Shown in pieces: positions 18,255-27,964 of a DNA stretch of 30,772 nt. Where the stretch lies: positions 1 through 30,772 of the forward strand of contig DIUG01000021.1 of the NCBI GenBank assembly GCA_002422305.1. Direction: 5' to 3'. A program made the translations under genes and the position numbers. The notes under the pieces were generated by a model that saw nothing but the letters and a program-made list of their open reading frames with translations, searched no databases and was not told the origin of the DNA. Every line of letters starts with the position of its first letter. Positions within the stretch are counted from its first letter, which is position 1. The stretch is from Patescibacteria group bacterium UBA6164 (GTDB taxonomy: Bacteria; Patescibacteriota; Gracilibacteria; BD1-5; UBA6164).

Positions 18255-19469
18255 TTATAAATTTTTTGCAATTTTTCACATTTCAAAGAATGGAAGCATT
18301 ATAGCTATTACTATAGTACCTACAAGTATTCAAACTATTACGATAATAATAGGTTCCATCATACTAGATAGATTTCATATGTATCTTTTTAGTTCTCAAT
18401 TATAGTTTATTCATACTTTTTTAAGTGAGTCGGATAAGCTTCATGTTTCTTCTCAAGTACTTATTACATAAGCAAATTCTTCGGGAAATAGTTGATTTAA
18501 ATATACACTAGATTCATAATCTAGATTTAACCCCAAAGATTTAGATATAGTTAATCATACTTCTACTTCATTTTTTATTCTAATTAATTCTTTTTTATAT
18601 GCCAGATTTGGTACAACTTTACTAGAAGTTTTTAAAGATTCTAATAATAGTACTCAAGAATCAAGTAGTATAGTAAATGATTTTATAAAAAATACTATAT
18701 TTGACTGTTTAACTACATATCAAAAGATAGGCATTTTTGTAAACATTTTTGCAAAAGTGATTTTTCATACATAAGTTGAATTTATCATCCTTATTATTAA
18801 AACCAATAGTACTATTCATATAATTAATTTTAAATAATCATTTGTAAAGAAATTTGATATACTTACTACAAATTGAGTCAAAGCTGGTAATTCACTTCAT
18901 GCTTTTTCAAATGATTCAGTAATTCTAGGTACTATAAATACCATCATAAATATAACCATTATAATAGTAAGTCATAATAATATCATAGGATATATCATTG
19001 CTCACTTTACTCTTCATTTTATTTCTATACTTTCTAGTAGATTTTTATCAAGTTCTGCTAAGATTTTACCTAATTGTCATGTTTTTTCTCATACTCAAAC
19101 TAGAGCAGTAGTAAGAGAATCAAACACTTTTGGATATTCATTCATAGTTTCACTTATACTTATACCATGATTTATATTTTCTTTCATTTCAGTAACAATT
19201 CTCTTTAGATAAGGATTTTTTATTTGTTTAACTAGTATTCATAATGCTCATTTTACATCTATTCAAGAATTTACAAATATAGAAAATTTATTTATAAATG
19301 CCCATACTTCTTTTTTTCAAACACTTTCAAATAGGGTAATTTCAATATTGATATTACCTGATTTATGCATCTGTTTATTTCTTTTAGCTTTTCTAGCCTT
19401 TTCTAAAAGTTCAACAAATTTTTTATTGTTAAAATTTCAGTATTTATCATAGAAGCTGTTTCAAAACAT
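18255..19469 (-). CDS. pilC: Type IV pilus inner-membrane platform protein PilC (GspF family)
   Basis: Start ATG 19467-19469, stop TAA 18255-18257, 404 residues, close to the family norm. Two GspF domains are seen: residues about 60-185, with KMFSIFVNSGIDVKGALGIL-like text and PKVFDSLTTALVGVGEKTGQLG, then about 265-390, with FFIKSFTILLDSGVLLLESL and FPEEFAYVISTGEETGSL. Three hydrophobic helices flank them (near 165-190, 215-240 and 375-397). PilC lies in the inner membrane, contacts PilB and PilT, and passes pilin to the growing fibre. Gly is nearly always TGA. It is separated from the upstream phosphatase gene by an inverted-repeat element. Confidence 0.94.
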
Positions 19470-19496
19470 AATGTGTGTTTAAATTATTAAAGTTTT

Positions 19497-19654
19497 ACCT
19501 CTCACTTGTCCACAGGATGACCTAAAGGCCTAATTCTCTCTCCTTGACAGGAGAAAGAGGAACATTTATTTATTATTTTTTTTTTGTTAATCCAAGATTT
19601 ATTTATTTTGAAGCCTCTTTCCCCTGATAAGGGGAGAGAATTCAAGTGAGAGGT
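19497..19654. repeat. 158 bp intergenic inverted-repeat element
   Basis: ACCTCTCACTTG (19497-19508) is perfectly repeated in inverse at 19643-19654. The left arm continues with AATTCTCTC, CCTT and GAAAGAGG, matching the inverse of the right arm, except for about 23 extra bases (19509-19531) in the left. Two internal GC-rich hairpins lie near 19535-19560 and 19613-19640, and an AT-rich centre joins them. Related units are at 27308-27437. It sits between a phosphatase stop codon (3 bp away) and pilC, and codes for nothing visible. It resembles a small non-autonomous or REP-like element. Confidence 0.75.
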
Positions 19655-19656
19655 TG

Positions 19657-21573
19657 TTATATATTTCCATCTTTACTTATTACTTCTTCTATTTCACTTA
19701 TTACTGTATCAAAATCTCATTTTTTTAGTAATTCTTCAAGTATGCTATATTTATTTATTACTTTCTGATTTTTTTGATCTACTTTGTAAGATTTTTCATT
19801 TTCTATTGCTTTTTTTAGGTAAAAATTAATTTTTTTATCTATAAATCATTCTCTTATATATCTAATTGCTTCTTGTTTTAATTTCAATATTTCTCATGTA
19901 TAGAATAATCATTCTAAATTTTTTATTATTCTATCGGTTTCTTTTTTCTTTTTTAATATTTCTAACTCTTTATCTATATCTTCGATAGTTTTTCATCTAA
20001 GTTTTTTAATGTCACTAGTTTTCAGTCATTCTTTACTTTTTAATTCTTGTAAATATTCTGAAGACTCATCAACTATATCTTTTCTTATTTCTCTTTTTAA
20101 AATTAATAAACTTACATCATCATCAAAATTTGTTCATCATCTAAATTCTTTTAAATCATTTATTAAATATTCATATACCATATGTATATCAGAAGAATTT
20201 ATACAAATATTTTTAAATAATTTTTCTAATTTTGCTAGTGAATAAAATTCTCAATCAATACTTTTACTTTCTACTATTCAGTCACTATATATTAAAAGTA
20301 TATCTCAATTTTTTAATACTATATTTTTCATCTTTATGTCAGTTGGCTTTTTTATTAATCTGATTCATGCGGCCAATCATCATGGTATTATTTTTTCTAC
20401 TTCTCATGTTCTTTTTCTGTAAACAAGTATAGGTTCATGTCACATTCAAACAAAATTAATAGTTGAAGTATCATCTTTTAATATTTCAAAAAATACTCAA
20501 GTTATAAAATTTCTAGATTTTAGATCTTGTTTTAATCAATTATTTATTTCATAAGTCAAATCTCTTAAATTAGAACTTTTTACATATTTTTGGAATAATC
20601 TACTTAAAAGAGTAATTATGAAACCTGCTCTTATACCATGTCATGTTGCATCTCATAAAAAGAAATTATATTTATTTTCATTTTCTACAAATCCAAAAGT
20701 ATCACCTGATATTTTATCTGCTCATAATATTTTTCAGTATAATTCATATCATAACATTTTATTGCTTGATAATTCTTTTACTAATCATTTATGAATATTT
20801 GCTAATTTTTTTGCTGCTAAATCATTTTTTATTTTAGAATCTTCTTCTATAAGTATATTTATTTCATCAAGTAATCTTTTTTTTCTAATTCTTTCTTTTA
20901 TTTTTTTATAAAAATTAATTTTTTCTTTTATTTTTTTAAATATAGATTTTTTTTCATTTTTTTCTTTATCTGTTTCTTCTTGTTCTGAATCTAAATTAAC
21001 TGTTTTTCAAATTAAAGCCATTGCTTCAAGTTTTGTATCATTTTTCATTTTTTCATCTCTTTTTTTCTTTTCTCTTTCTTTATTTTTTAGAATTACTTTT
21101 TTCTCTTTATTATAAAATCTTACTACTGATGCTTTTTCTGCATTTTCTTCTAAAAATTTTTGTAAAAGAATTAAGGCATTATCACTTTTTTTATTTCATA
21201 TTAAATTATCTATTTCATCTTTTATTTTTTTAAATCTGATTTTAAATCTTTCATTATCTACATTTTCATTATATTTTTCTTCTTTTTTTTCTAATATTAA
21301 AAATAAATTATTTAATTTTTTTAGTTTCTTTTTTAATTCATTAGTTAATTTAATTTTTTCTTTTTCATTTATTCATTCTTTATCATCCATTCCATCTAAT
21401 TTATCTAAGACTATACTTAAAGAATCTTTTTCTTTAAACTCTATTTCTTTTAATGCTTTTCTGGCTTTTTCCCATTCTGAAAGCATAATGAAAAATTCAA
21501 TAGCTTTTAATGCACTATCAAATTGTTTTACTTGTGTAGTATCAATCTTTTTATTTTTTAAAAAACCAAACAT
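19657..21573 (-). CDS. Soluble SpoIIE-type PP2C phosphatase with flanking coiled coils, 638 aa
   Basis: Start ATG 21571-21573, stop TAA 19657-19659. Residues 1-260 are charged helix and coiled coil, starting MFGFLKNKKIDTTQVKQFDS. There is no membrane segment. The PP2C domain covers about 265-490: ISGDTFGFVENENKYNFFLG, then GDATGHGIRAGFIITLLSRL with Asp at residue 308, VGMGHEPILVYRKRTGEVEK, LLIYSDGIVESKS and NFDDDVSLLILKRE. A second helical region fills 500-638. It is located between pilB (31 bp upstream) and pilC, on the same strand, so it is probably made with the pilus machine. The likely role is dephosphorylation of a pilus or regulatory protein; the target is unknown. The N-terminal helical third could be a sensing or partner domain. 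It is a paralogue of 4530-5729. Confidence 0.88.
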
Positions 21574-21604
21574 TTTTATATTATTAGAATTATATAAGGG
21601 GTTG

Positions 21605-22828
21605 TTATATTAACTTCAATGCTTCTTCAACAGTTGTTTCTCAAAGTACGGCTTTTAGTAATGCATCTTGAGTAATAGTTATCATTCAATTTTTAATAGA
21701 AGCATCTCTAATAGCATTAGAACTTTCTTTTTCTAATATTAACGGTTCTAAAAATTCTCAAACAACTAATACTTCATGAAATCACATTCTTCAACTATAT
21801 CATGTAAATCAACATTTTTCACATCATTTTCAATGATAAAATGTAATACTTTCTAATTCTTCTTTATCAATAATTGGACCTAAAATTTCATTTATTTTTT
21901 TTCTTTCTATTTCTTTTAGTTTGTATTCTTCTTTACATTCTAAACATATTTTTTTTCATAATCTTTGTGAAATAATCATTTTCATAGCTGAAGCTAATAA
22001 AAAAGGTTCTACTCACATATTTATTAGTCTTTGTACTGTACCAGATGCAGAATTTGTATGGATTGTAGATAGTACTAAATGTCAAGTTAATGCTGCTTCT
22101 ACTGCAAGAACAGCTGTTTCTTTATCTCTTATTTCTCAAACCATTATTATATCTGGATCTTGTCTAACTAAACTTCTAAGTCATGTAGAAAATGTGTATC
22201 AAATTTCTGGTTTTACCTGAGATTGATTTACATATTGTATATCATATTCTACTGGATCTTCTAGTGTAGATATATTATATTCTAGTGGATTAAAGTTTTT
22301 TAATATTCCAAATAATGTAGTAGATTTTCATGAACCAGTAGGTCATGCAACTAATATAATTCAGTATGTACTTTTTAGAGATAATCTTACTTTTTCCAAG
22401 TTCACATCTATTAATCATAATGCTTCAATATTTATTAATGCTTCATCTTGTCTAAGAATTCTCATTACTATTTTTTCTCAATAACTTGTTGGTAGGGTAG
22501 AAAGTCTTATATCTACATTTTTGCTATCTTTTTCATACATATATACTATTTTACCATCTTGAGGTTTTTTATTTTCATCAATTTTTATTTTTGATAATAC
22601 TTTAAGTCTAGTAATAATACTACTTATATTTTCTGCATGTAATTTATCATATAGTAAAAAATCACCATCTTTACGAAATCTTATAAGTAAGAAAAATTCT
22701 GTAGGTTCTATATGTATATCTGAAGCTCATAATTCAATAGAATTTGTAAACATTTTGTTGATATAATCAACAATATCTCAAATGTCTCTTTTTATTTTTA
22801 GAGCATCTATATTTAAATTATTATTCAT
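21605..22828 (-). CDS. pilB: Type IV pilus extension ATPase PilB (GspE family), 407 aa
   Basis: Start ATG 22826-22828, stop TAA 21605-21607. Only the C-terminal part of a typical PilB is present: the N2-like domain SIELGASDIHIEPTEFFLLI, then Walker A GPTGSGKST at 162-170 with two glycines from TGA. The Asp box TLEDPVEYD, Walker B IIMVGEIRDKETA and His box GHLVLSTIHTNSA follow. A four-cysteine zinc site is present (CLECKEEYK, then CEKCGFTGYSG near 330). PilB drives pilin assembly through PilC. The usual N-terminal MshEN-like domains (about 150 residues) are missing, and the start is fixed by a conserved GASDIH motif near residue 28. The next gene is 31 bp downstream. Confidence 0.95.
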
Positions 22829-22920
22829 CTTTTAAATAGATTAATTTATATTTTATAAAATATTAACACATTTTTTCGGAAATAATTAAATAATATTAAT
22901 TTATATTATATACTATTTTT

Positions 22921-24186
22921 TTAATTATTACTGTTTTCTAAAAATATTTCTCTATATTTTTCTTCTAGTACTGTTTTTATCTTTTCATTTTTCTTTTTTA
23001 TATCATTTCTTTTTTCTTCTTCTATTTTTATTGTTTCATTTTCTAATTCAGTGTCATTTTTTATTTCTTCTAATTCAGTATTATTATTTTCATTTTCAGT
23101 ATTGTTTTCGGTATCATTTATTATTTCTTCTAATTCATTTTCATTATTTTTTATTTCATTTTGTATTTTTTCTCTTTCAATTCTTTCAATTTCTGCTTTT
23201 TGTTCTAATAATATTAATTCTCTATTTATTATTGTATCTAGTTCTTCTTTTGAATTAAATATAATATCATTGTATTTATAAATAATTTTTCATTTACTTT
23301 CCTCCTTACTATATATATTAAAATTATAGTTTTTAATATTTTTTACTTCTAAAATCCACGGTTTATCAACATATTTGTTTTTAAAATTATTTATATTCAT
23401 ATTAATAGCTTTTTTGTATTTTTCATATGAATGATTTTCTGGATATAGTATAAATAATATAAATATAATTGTTGCTGTTGTAATAATTAATGATAATATT
23501 AAAAATATTCTAGTTTTAGGTTCTTTTAGCTTATCTCTTAATTTTTTGTGTTTAGTTTCAATATTTTCTATAATATTACTTTCTTTTTCTATAAATTCAG
23601 ATCTATAGTTTCAAAATAATTCTCATTTATTTTCAGTTTCAGCATCTTTTTTTATTTTTAGCTTTATTTTTTTATTTACCTCTTCTTCAACTTTTTTATC
23701 GATTTCTTTTTCTATTTCTAATACATCTTTTTCTATATTTTCATCAATATCTTTGTGTTCATTAATTTTTTCTTTAATAATATTATTATTTATAGTTTCA
23801 ATATTTACTTTCTTTTTTAGCTTTTCATTTATTTTTTTTTGATTTAAAATATTTGAATTATTTTCTTCTTGATTTGAGATTTTTAAATTATTTTCATTTT
23901 TTTCTTCTTTATTTAAAACTTCTAAAAGTTCATCTTTTTTTTCTTTATGTTTTTCTTCATTTTCTTTTTTAATATTTTCTATTTTTTCATTTTCAGATTT
24001 GTTTGTTTTTATTGATGAAAGTGAAATTTTTGGTATCAATGATATTTTTTCATCATTTATTTCTGTTTTTTCTTCTATTTTTGTTTCTACAATAATTTCT
24101 GAATTATCCTCAATTATTGAGTTTACATCTTCTTTTTTTGTATTTTTACTTTTTACCATAGCGGAAAGATTTATTTTTGGATTCAT
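22921..24186 (-). CDS. Lys/Glu-rich single-pass membrane protein of the pilus gene cluster, 421 aa
   Basis: Start ATG 24184-24186, stop TAA 22921-22923. Only a few TGA glycines are present. Residues 1-200 are a highly charged, low-complexity tail with many Lys, Glu, Asn and Ile, probably disordered or coiled. One hydrophobic helix (about 225-246, RIFLILSLIITTATIIFILF) follows. A small globular part starting KYVDKPWILEVKN extends to about 320. Another Glu/Asn-rich coiled region then runs to the end. The topology suggests a bitopic scaffold, and its place directly upstream of pilB suggests a role in the pilus, perhaps replacing PilN/PilO-like alignment proteins. I recognise no family; this is inferred from context. 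Confidence 0.7.
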
Positions 24187-24229
24187 AATAAATTTTAATA
24201 ATTAGTTTTAAATTTTTATATATACTTTA

Positions 24230-24258
24230 AGAATACTTTATTTTTTTAAATAAATCAA
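24230..24258 (-). promoter_or_regulatory. Putative promoter of the membrane protein-pilB-phosphatase unit
   Basis: TTGATT (24253-24258), 17 bp and TATTCT (24230-24235) on the minus strand give a leader of about 40 nt. Confidence 0.4.
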
Positions 24259-24297
24259 ATATTTGAAATATAAATTTAGAAAAAAAGAGTTTTTTAA

Positions 24298-24325
24298 TTG
24301 ACAAATATTATTTTAATATTATAAA
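24298..24325 (+). promoter_or_regulatory. Promoter of the small basic protein gene
   Basis: TTGACA (24298-24303), a 16 bp spacer and TATAAA (24320-24325) precede the small gene. The Shine-Dalgarno AAGGAG at 24348-24353 lies 8 bases before its ATG, the best ribosome-binding site seen in the window. Confidence 0.75.
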
Positions 24326-24361
24326 CAACTAGTTCTATCATATAAAAAAGGAGATAATGTA

Positions 24362-24613
24362 ATGAATAATATTACTAAAAAACAAAAACAAAAAAATAAA
24401 AAAAATGAGCTTTTAAAAGAAGAGCATTTTGAAATAATACTTATCTTGAAAAAGAAGGTAAAAAAGTGGGAAGAATTACCTAAAAGGAAAAAAAGTGCGA
24501 AAGTTTATAGCTATAGACTTTCAAAAGTAAAAAAAGGAAGAAGACAAATGAAGGAAGTAGAGAAGATAATGAAAAATATATTTTCTTGAATGTGTATAAA
24601 AAATGGGTGTTAA
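24362..24613 (+). CDS. Small, very basic hypothetical protein, 83 aa
   Basis: ATG 24362 to TAA 24611-24613. The AAGGAG site decides the start. The protein is about one third Lys and Arg: MNNITKKQKQKNKKNELLKE, then KWEELPKRKKSAKVYSYRLS and VKKGRRQMKEVEKIMKNIFS. I do not recognise it. Size, charge and strong translation signals suggest an RNA- or ribosome-bound protein, which is inference. The TGA after NIFS, read as Gly, adds GMCIKNGC, and the true stop falls in the loop of the terminator. If TGA acted as a stop here, the protein would end at 75 residues. Confidence 0.7.
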
Positions 24614-24628
24614 TTACACCCATTTTTT
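24598..24628 (+). terminator. Terminator overlapping the end of the small basic gene
   Basis: A 13 bp stem with core GGGTGT/ACACCC (24598-24610, 24616-24628) and loop TAATT ends in six T. The loop contains the gene's TAA stop. Confidence 0.9.
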
Positions 24629-24647
24629 ACTTGTTTTAAAAATTCTT

Positions 24648-24675
24648 TTGACAAAATTAAGTTGGCACATATACT
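24648..24675 (+). promoter_or_regulatory. clpB: Promoter of clpB
   Basis: TTGACA (24648-24653), a 16 bp spacer and TATACT (24670-24675) predict a start near 24682. That lies downstream of the in-frame ATG at 24678, so translation starts at 24711. Confidence 0.75.
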
Positions 24676-24688
24676 ATATGAGTGCTAA
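24662..24688. promoter_or_regulatory. CIRCE-like operator (HrcA site) at clpB
   Basis: TTGGCACAT, nine bases, then GAGTGCTAA gives the 27-base layout of CIRCE (TTAGCACTC-N9-GAGTGCTAA). The right half is perfect and the left half matches 6 of 9. It covers the -10 and start site, as expected for HrcA repression of a heat-shock gene. Confidence 0.75.
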
Positions 24689-24710
24689 TTTAATTTCTAA
24701 TTATATAATT

Positions 24711-27251
24711 ATGAATATTGAAAAATTTACAATAAATGCTAGTAAAAGAATAGAAGAAGCTCAAAATCTAGCAAATAAACAAAAAAATAATCAAATTATT
24801 CCACTGCATTTACTTTTTAGTATTATAACAAGTACAGATTCAATAGTAAAAGAAATATTGCTTGAAATGTGAGTAGATTTACAAATATTAAGTTTAAATA
24901 TAAAAAAACAAATAGAAAAAATACCTACACTTAGTTGAAATTATCAACTTACTTTATCTCATGAATTGAATAATGTTTTTTTGGAAGCAGAAAAAATAGC
25001 AGAAAAAAATAAAGATCAATTTATAACAGAAGAGCATTTAATATTAGCTCTTATAGATTATGGAGATAATATAATAAAAGATATATTTAAAAATTTCTGA
25101 ATAGATTATAATAAAACTAAACAAATAATAGATAAGATGAGAAATTGAGAAACAGTTACAGATAATGATCCAGAATCAAAAATGAACACATTAAAAAAAT
25201 ATTGAATAGACTTGATAGAACTAGCTAAAAAATGAAAAATAGATCCAGTAATATGAAGAGAAGAAGAAATAAGAAGGACTTTGCAAATATTATCTAGAAG
25301 GTCAAAAAATAATCCAGTATTAGTATGAGAACCTTGAGTTGGTAAAACGGCAATAGTAGAATGAATAGCTTTAAAAATAGTAAATAAAGAAGTTCCTGAA
25401 AATTTGATAAATAAAAGAGTTATTACATTAGATATGTGAGCTCTTTTGGCATGAGCTAAATATAGATGAGAATTTGAAGAAAGGTTAAAAGCAGTAATAA
25501 AAGAAGTAGAAAAGTCTGATTGACAAATAATATTATTTATAGATGAAATACATACAATTGTTTGAGCTGGAGCAGCTGAATGACAAGGTGATGCTTGAAA
25601 TCTATTAAAACCTAGTTTAGCTAGATGAGCTATGAAATTGATATGAGCGACTACTATAAATGAGTATAGAAAATATATAGAAAAAGATTCTGCACTTGAA
25701 AGAAGATTTGCAAAAGTAATAGTAGATGAGCCAAGTCAAGAAGAAACACTTGCCATACTTAGATGAATAAAAGATAAATATGAAGCTCATCATTGATTAA
25801 AAATAACAGATAAAGCAATTGAAGCAGCAGTTACATTATCTACAAAATTTATACCAGATAGACAATTGCCAGATAAAGCAATTGATTTAGTAGATGAAGC
25901 ATTATCTTCAGTAAAAATGACTTCTATCTCTAAACCAATGGAGGTAGAAATATTAGAAAAAGAATTAAGAACATTAGAAATAGAATTAGAAGCAAAAAAG
26001 GCTGAAAAAATAGAAAAAGAAAGAATAGAAAAAATAGAGAAAAAGATAGCAAGTAAAAAAGAACAATTGTCTACTATAAATTCTGCATGGAAAAAAGAAA
26101 AAGACTTAATAAATGAACTAAAAAATATTAGAGAAGAAATAGATAAATTAAAAATACAAGCAGATAATTATGAAAGAGAATGAAATTTTTGAGAAGTAGC
26201 TAGAATAAGATATGGAGAAATATTAACAAAAGAGAAAAAAATAGAAGAAGTATCAGAAAAATTAAATACAATACATGCAAATGGAAAAAGTTTTTTAAAA
26301 GATAAAGTAACAGAAGAAGATATAGCAGAAATAATAGCAAAATGGACGGGGATACCTGCAACTAAACTATTAGAAACAGAAAAAGAAAAATTACTTAAAT
26401 TAGAAGAATATTTAAGTCAAAAGGTTGTATGACAAGATAAAGCAATAATAAGTGTATCAAATGCAATTAGAAGAGCTAGAGCATGATTAAATGAAGAATG
26501 AAAACCATTAGGAAGTTTTTTATTTTTAGGACCAACATGAGTAGGTAAGACTGAAACTGCAAAAGCATTGACTGAAGTAATGTTTAATGATAAAAATGCT
26601 TTTATTAGAATAGATATGAGTGAATATATGGAAAAGCATGCAGTTTCTAGATTGATTTGATCACCTCCAGGTTATATTTGACATGAAGAATGAGGACAAT
26701 TAACAGAAGCAGTTAGAAGAAAACCATATAGTGTGATACTATTTGATGAAGTAGAAAAAGCTCATAGGGATGTATTTAATACATTACTTCAAGTATTAGA
26801 TGATGGTAGATTAACAGATAGTAAAGGTAGAACAGTGGATTTTAAAAATACTATTATAATAATGACCTCAAATATAAAAGAAGAAAATTTGAAAACATTT
26901 TTTAGACCAGAATTTTTAAATAGAATAGATGATATAGTTAAATTTAATAATTTAGATGAAAATGTGATTATATGAATAATAGATATTTTACTTGAAAATG
27001 TAGTAATATTATTAAATAATAAATGAATAAAAGCTACTTTTAGTGATAATTTAAAAAAATATATAGCAAAAACAGGTTATGATCAAGAGTTTGGTGCTAG
27101 ACCTTTAAAGAGAGCTATTACAAATATTATAAATAATAATTTATCTATAAAATTACTAAACTGAGAGATAAAAAATTGAGATAATATTATTATTAATATA
27201 GATAGTAATTGAGTATTGGATATTAAAATTAATGAGAATAATTCTCATTAA
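24711..27251 (+). CDS. clpB: ATP-dependent disaggregase ClpB
   Basis: ATG 24711 to TAA 27249-27251, 846 residues. The start is chosen because MNIEKFTINASKRIEEAQNL matches the ClpB N-terminus. The N domain is at 1-145. NBD1 has Walker A GEPGVGKTAI, Walker B IILFIDEIHTIVGAGA and the GATT sensor. A coiled-coil M domain (about 405-525, ending EGNFGEVARIRYGEI) marks ClpB rather than ClpA/C. NBD2 has GPTGVGKTETAKAL, VILFDEVEKAH and FRPEFLNRID. ClpB threads aggregated proteins through its hexamer with DnaK. The segment between MTSN and FRPEFLNR is about 20 residues shorter than in most ClpB. A CIRCE-like operator and promoter lie directly upstream. A short hairpin overlaps the stop codon. Confidence 0.97.
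27231..27249 (+). terminator. Short hairpin overlapping the clpB stop
   Basis: AATGAGAA-TAA-TTCTCATT spans the last codons of clpB and touches the stop codon. The following sequence is T-rich but interrupted, so it is a modest terminator. Confidence 0.45.
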
Positions 27252-27307
27252 TTTGATTCTATTAATTTTTTCTATATAATAAAAAAAATAATAAATTTTA
27301 AATAGAC

Positions 27308-27437
27308 TTGTAGGGAAATAACCCACTCTTGAATTCTCTCCCTTATTTTAAGGGAGAGAGGCTACAATTGTTCCCCTTGCCCTTATTTAAGGGAAAGGAT
27401 TCAGGTTAGGGTTAATTTTGAAATTATTTTCCTACAA
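27308..27437. repeat. 130 bp intergenic inverted-repeat element, second member of the family
   Basis: The termini TTGTAGG (27308-27314) and CCTACAA (27431-27437) are inverted. Just inside are AACCC and GGGTT. Two hairpin units lie between: GAATTCTCTCCCTTAT with AAGGGAGAGAG (27331-27360), and TTCCCCTTGCCCTTA with AAGGGAAAGGA (27371-27399). The GAATTCTCTC and AAGGGAGAGAGG parts match the units at 19497-19654. It separates clpB from def. Confidence 0.72.
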
Positions 27438-27446
27438 CTTTAATAA
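27418..27446 (+). promoter_or_regulatory. Putative def promoter at the edge of the repeat
   Basis: TTGAAA (27418-27423), 17 bp and TAATAA (27441-27446) lie partly inside the repeat element, suggesting that its right end supplies the -35. The -10 is imperfect. Confidence 0.35.
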
Positions 27447-27463
27447 TTAATAATTATAAGAAA

Positions 27464-27937
27464 ATGTTTAAAATAGAAACTTGAATAAATAATCCTATAC
27501 TTAGAAAAACTGCTGATAAAGTTACTGATAATAATTTTAATGATGCTATCAAATTATGAAAAAAGATGATAAAATACATAAAAGATCCTAAAAATGGGTG
27601 AGTATGACTTGCTGCACCACAAATAGGAGTTTCTTTAAAATTAGTAGTTGTTAGTATGTTAAAAAATTGGGATGATGAAAATTTTAAAACAATTATGTTA
27701 ATAAATCCTGAAATATTATATTATTGAGAAGAAACATGTTATGAAATAGAATGATGTTTATCTGTACCTTGAATTAAATGAAAAGTTAAAAGACATAATA
27801 TTATAAAATTAACTTATCAAGATGAAAAAAGAAAACAAATAACTATTATTTTAGAATGACTTCAAGCTAGAATTATTCAACATGAACTTGATCATATAAA
27901 TGGAAAATTATTCGTAGATTATATAAAAATAAAATAG
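27464..27937 (+). CDS. def: Peptide deformylase
   Basis: ATG 27464 to TAG 27935-27937, 157 residues. The three family motifs are present: GGVGLAAPQIGVS (motif 1, residues about 47-59), EGCLSVPG (motif 2 with metal-ligand Cys) and QHELDHING (motif 3 HExxH-type, giving two His ligands and the catalytic Glu). The enzyme removes the formyl group from the N-terminal methionine of new proteins. The start is fixed by NPILRKTADKV at the N-terminus. There are TGA glycines in motifs 1 and 2. The terminator overlaps the stop codon. The following gene, obg, is convergent. Confidence 0.96.
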
Positions 27938-27960
27938 TTATTTAGATAAATAACTATTTT
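27931..27960. terminator. Bidirectional terminator between def and obg
   Basis: A 13 bp A/T stem, AAAATAGTTATTT with its complement, loop AGAT, includes the def stop codon in its left arm. A/T runs on both sides suit both genes. Confidence 0.85.
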
Positions 27961-27964
27961 ATTT

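Noticed and set aside
19497..19654. A CRISPR array or tRNA from the repeat and hairpins
   Set aside because: The units are inverted, only two, and without regular spacers or cloverleaf.
20009..21233. Several plus-strand open frames rich in Phe, Leu and Ser
   Set aside because: They are antisense to the Lys/Glu-rich phosphatase gene; the apparent hydrophobic membrane segments are mirror images of AAA and GAA codons.
23031..24205. Hydrophobic plus-strand frames
   Set aside because: They are antisense to the low-complexity charged membrane protein and have no conserved features.
24678..24710. An upstream in-frame ATG for clpB at 24678
   Set aside because: It lies within the CIRCE-like operator, before the predicted transcription start, and the ClpB family N-terminus begins at 24711.
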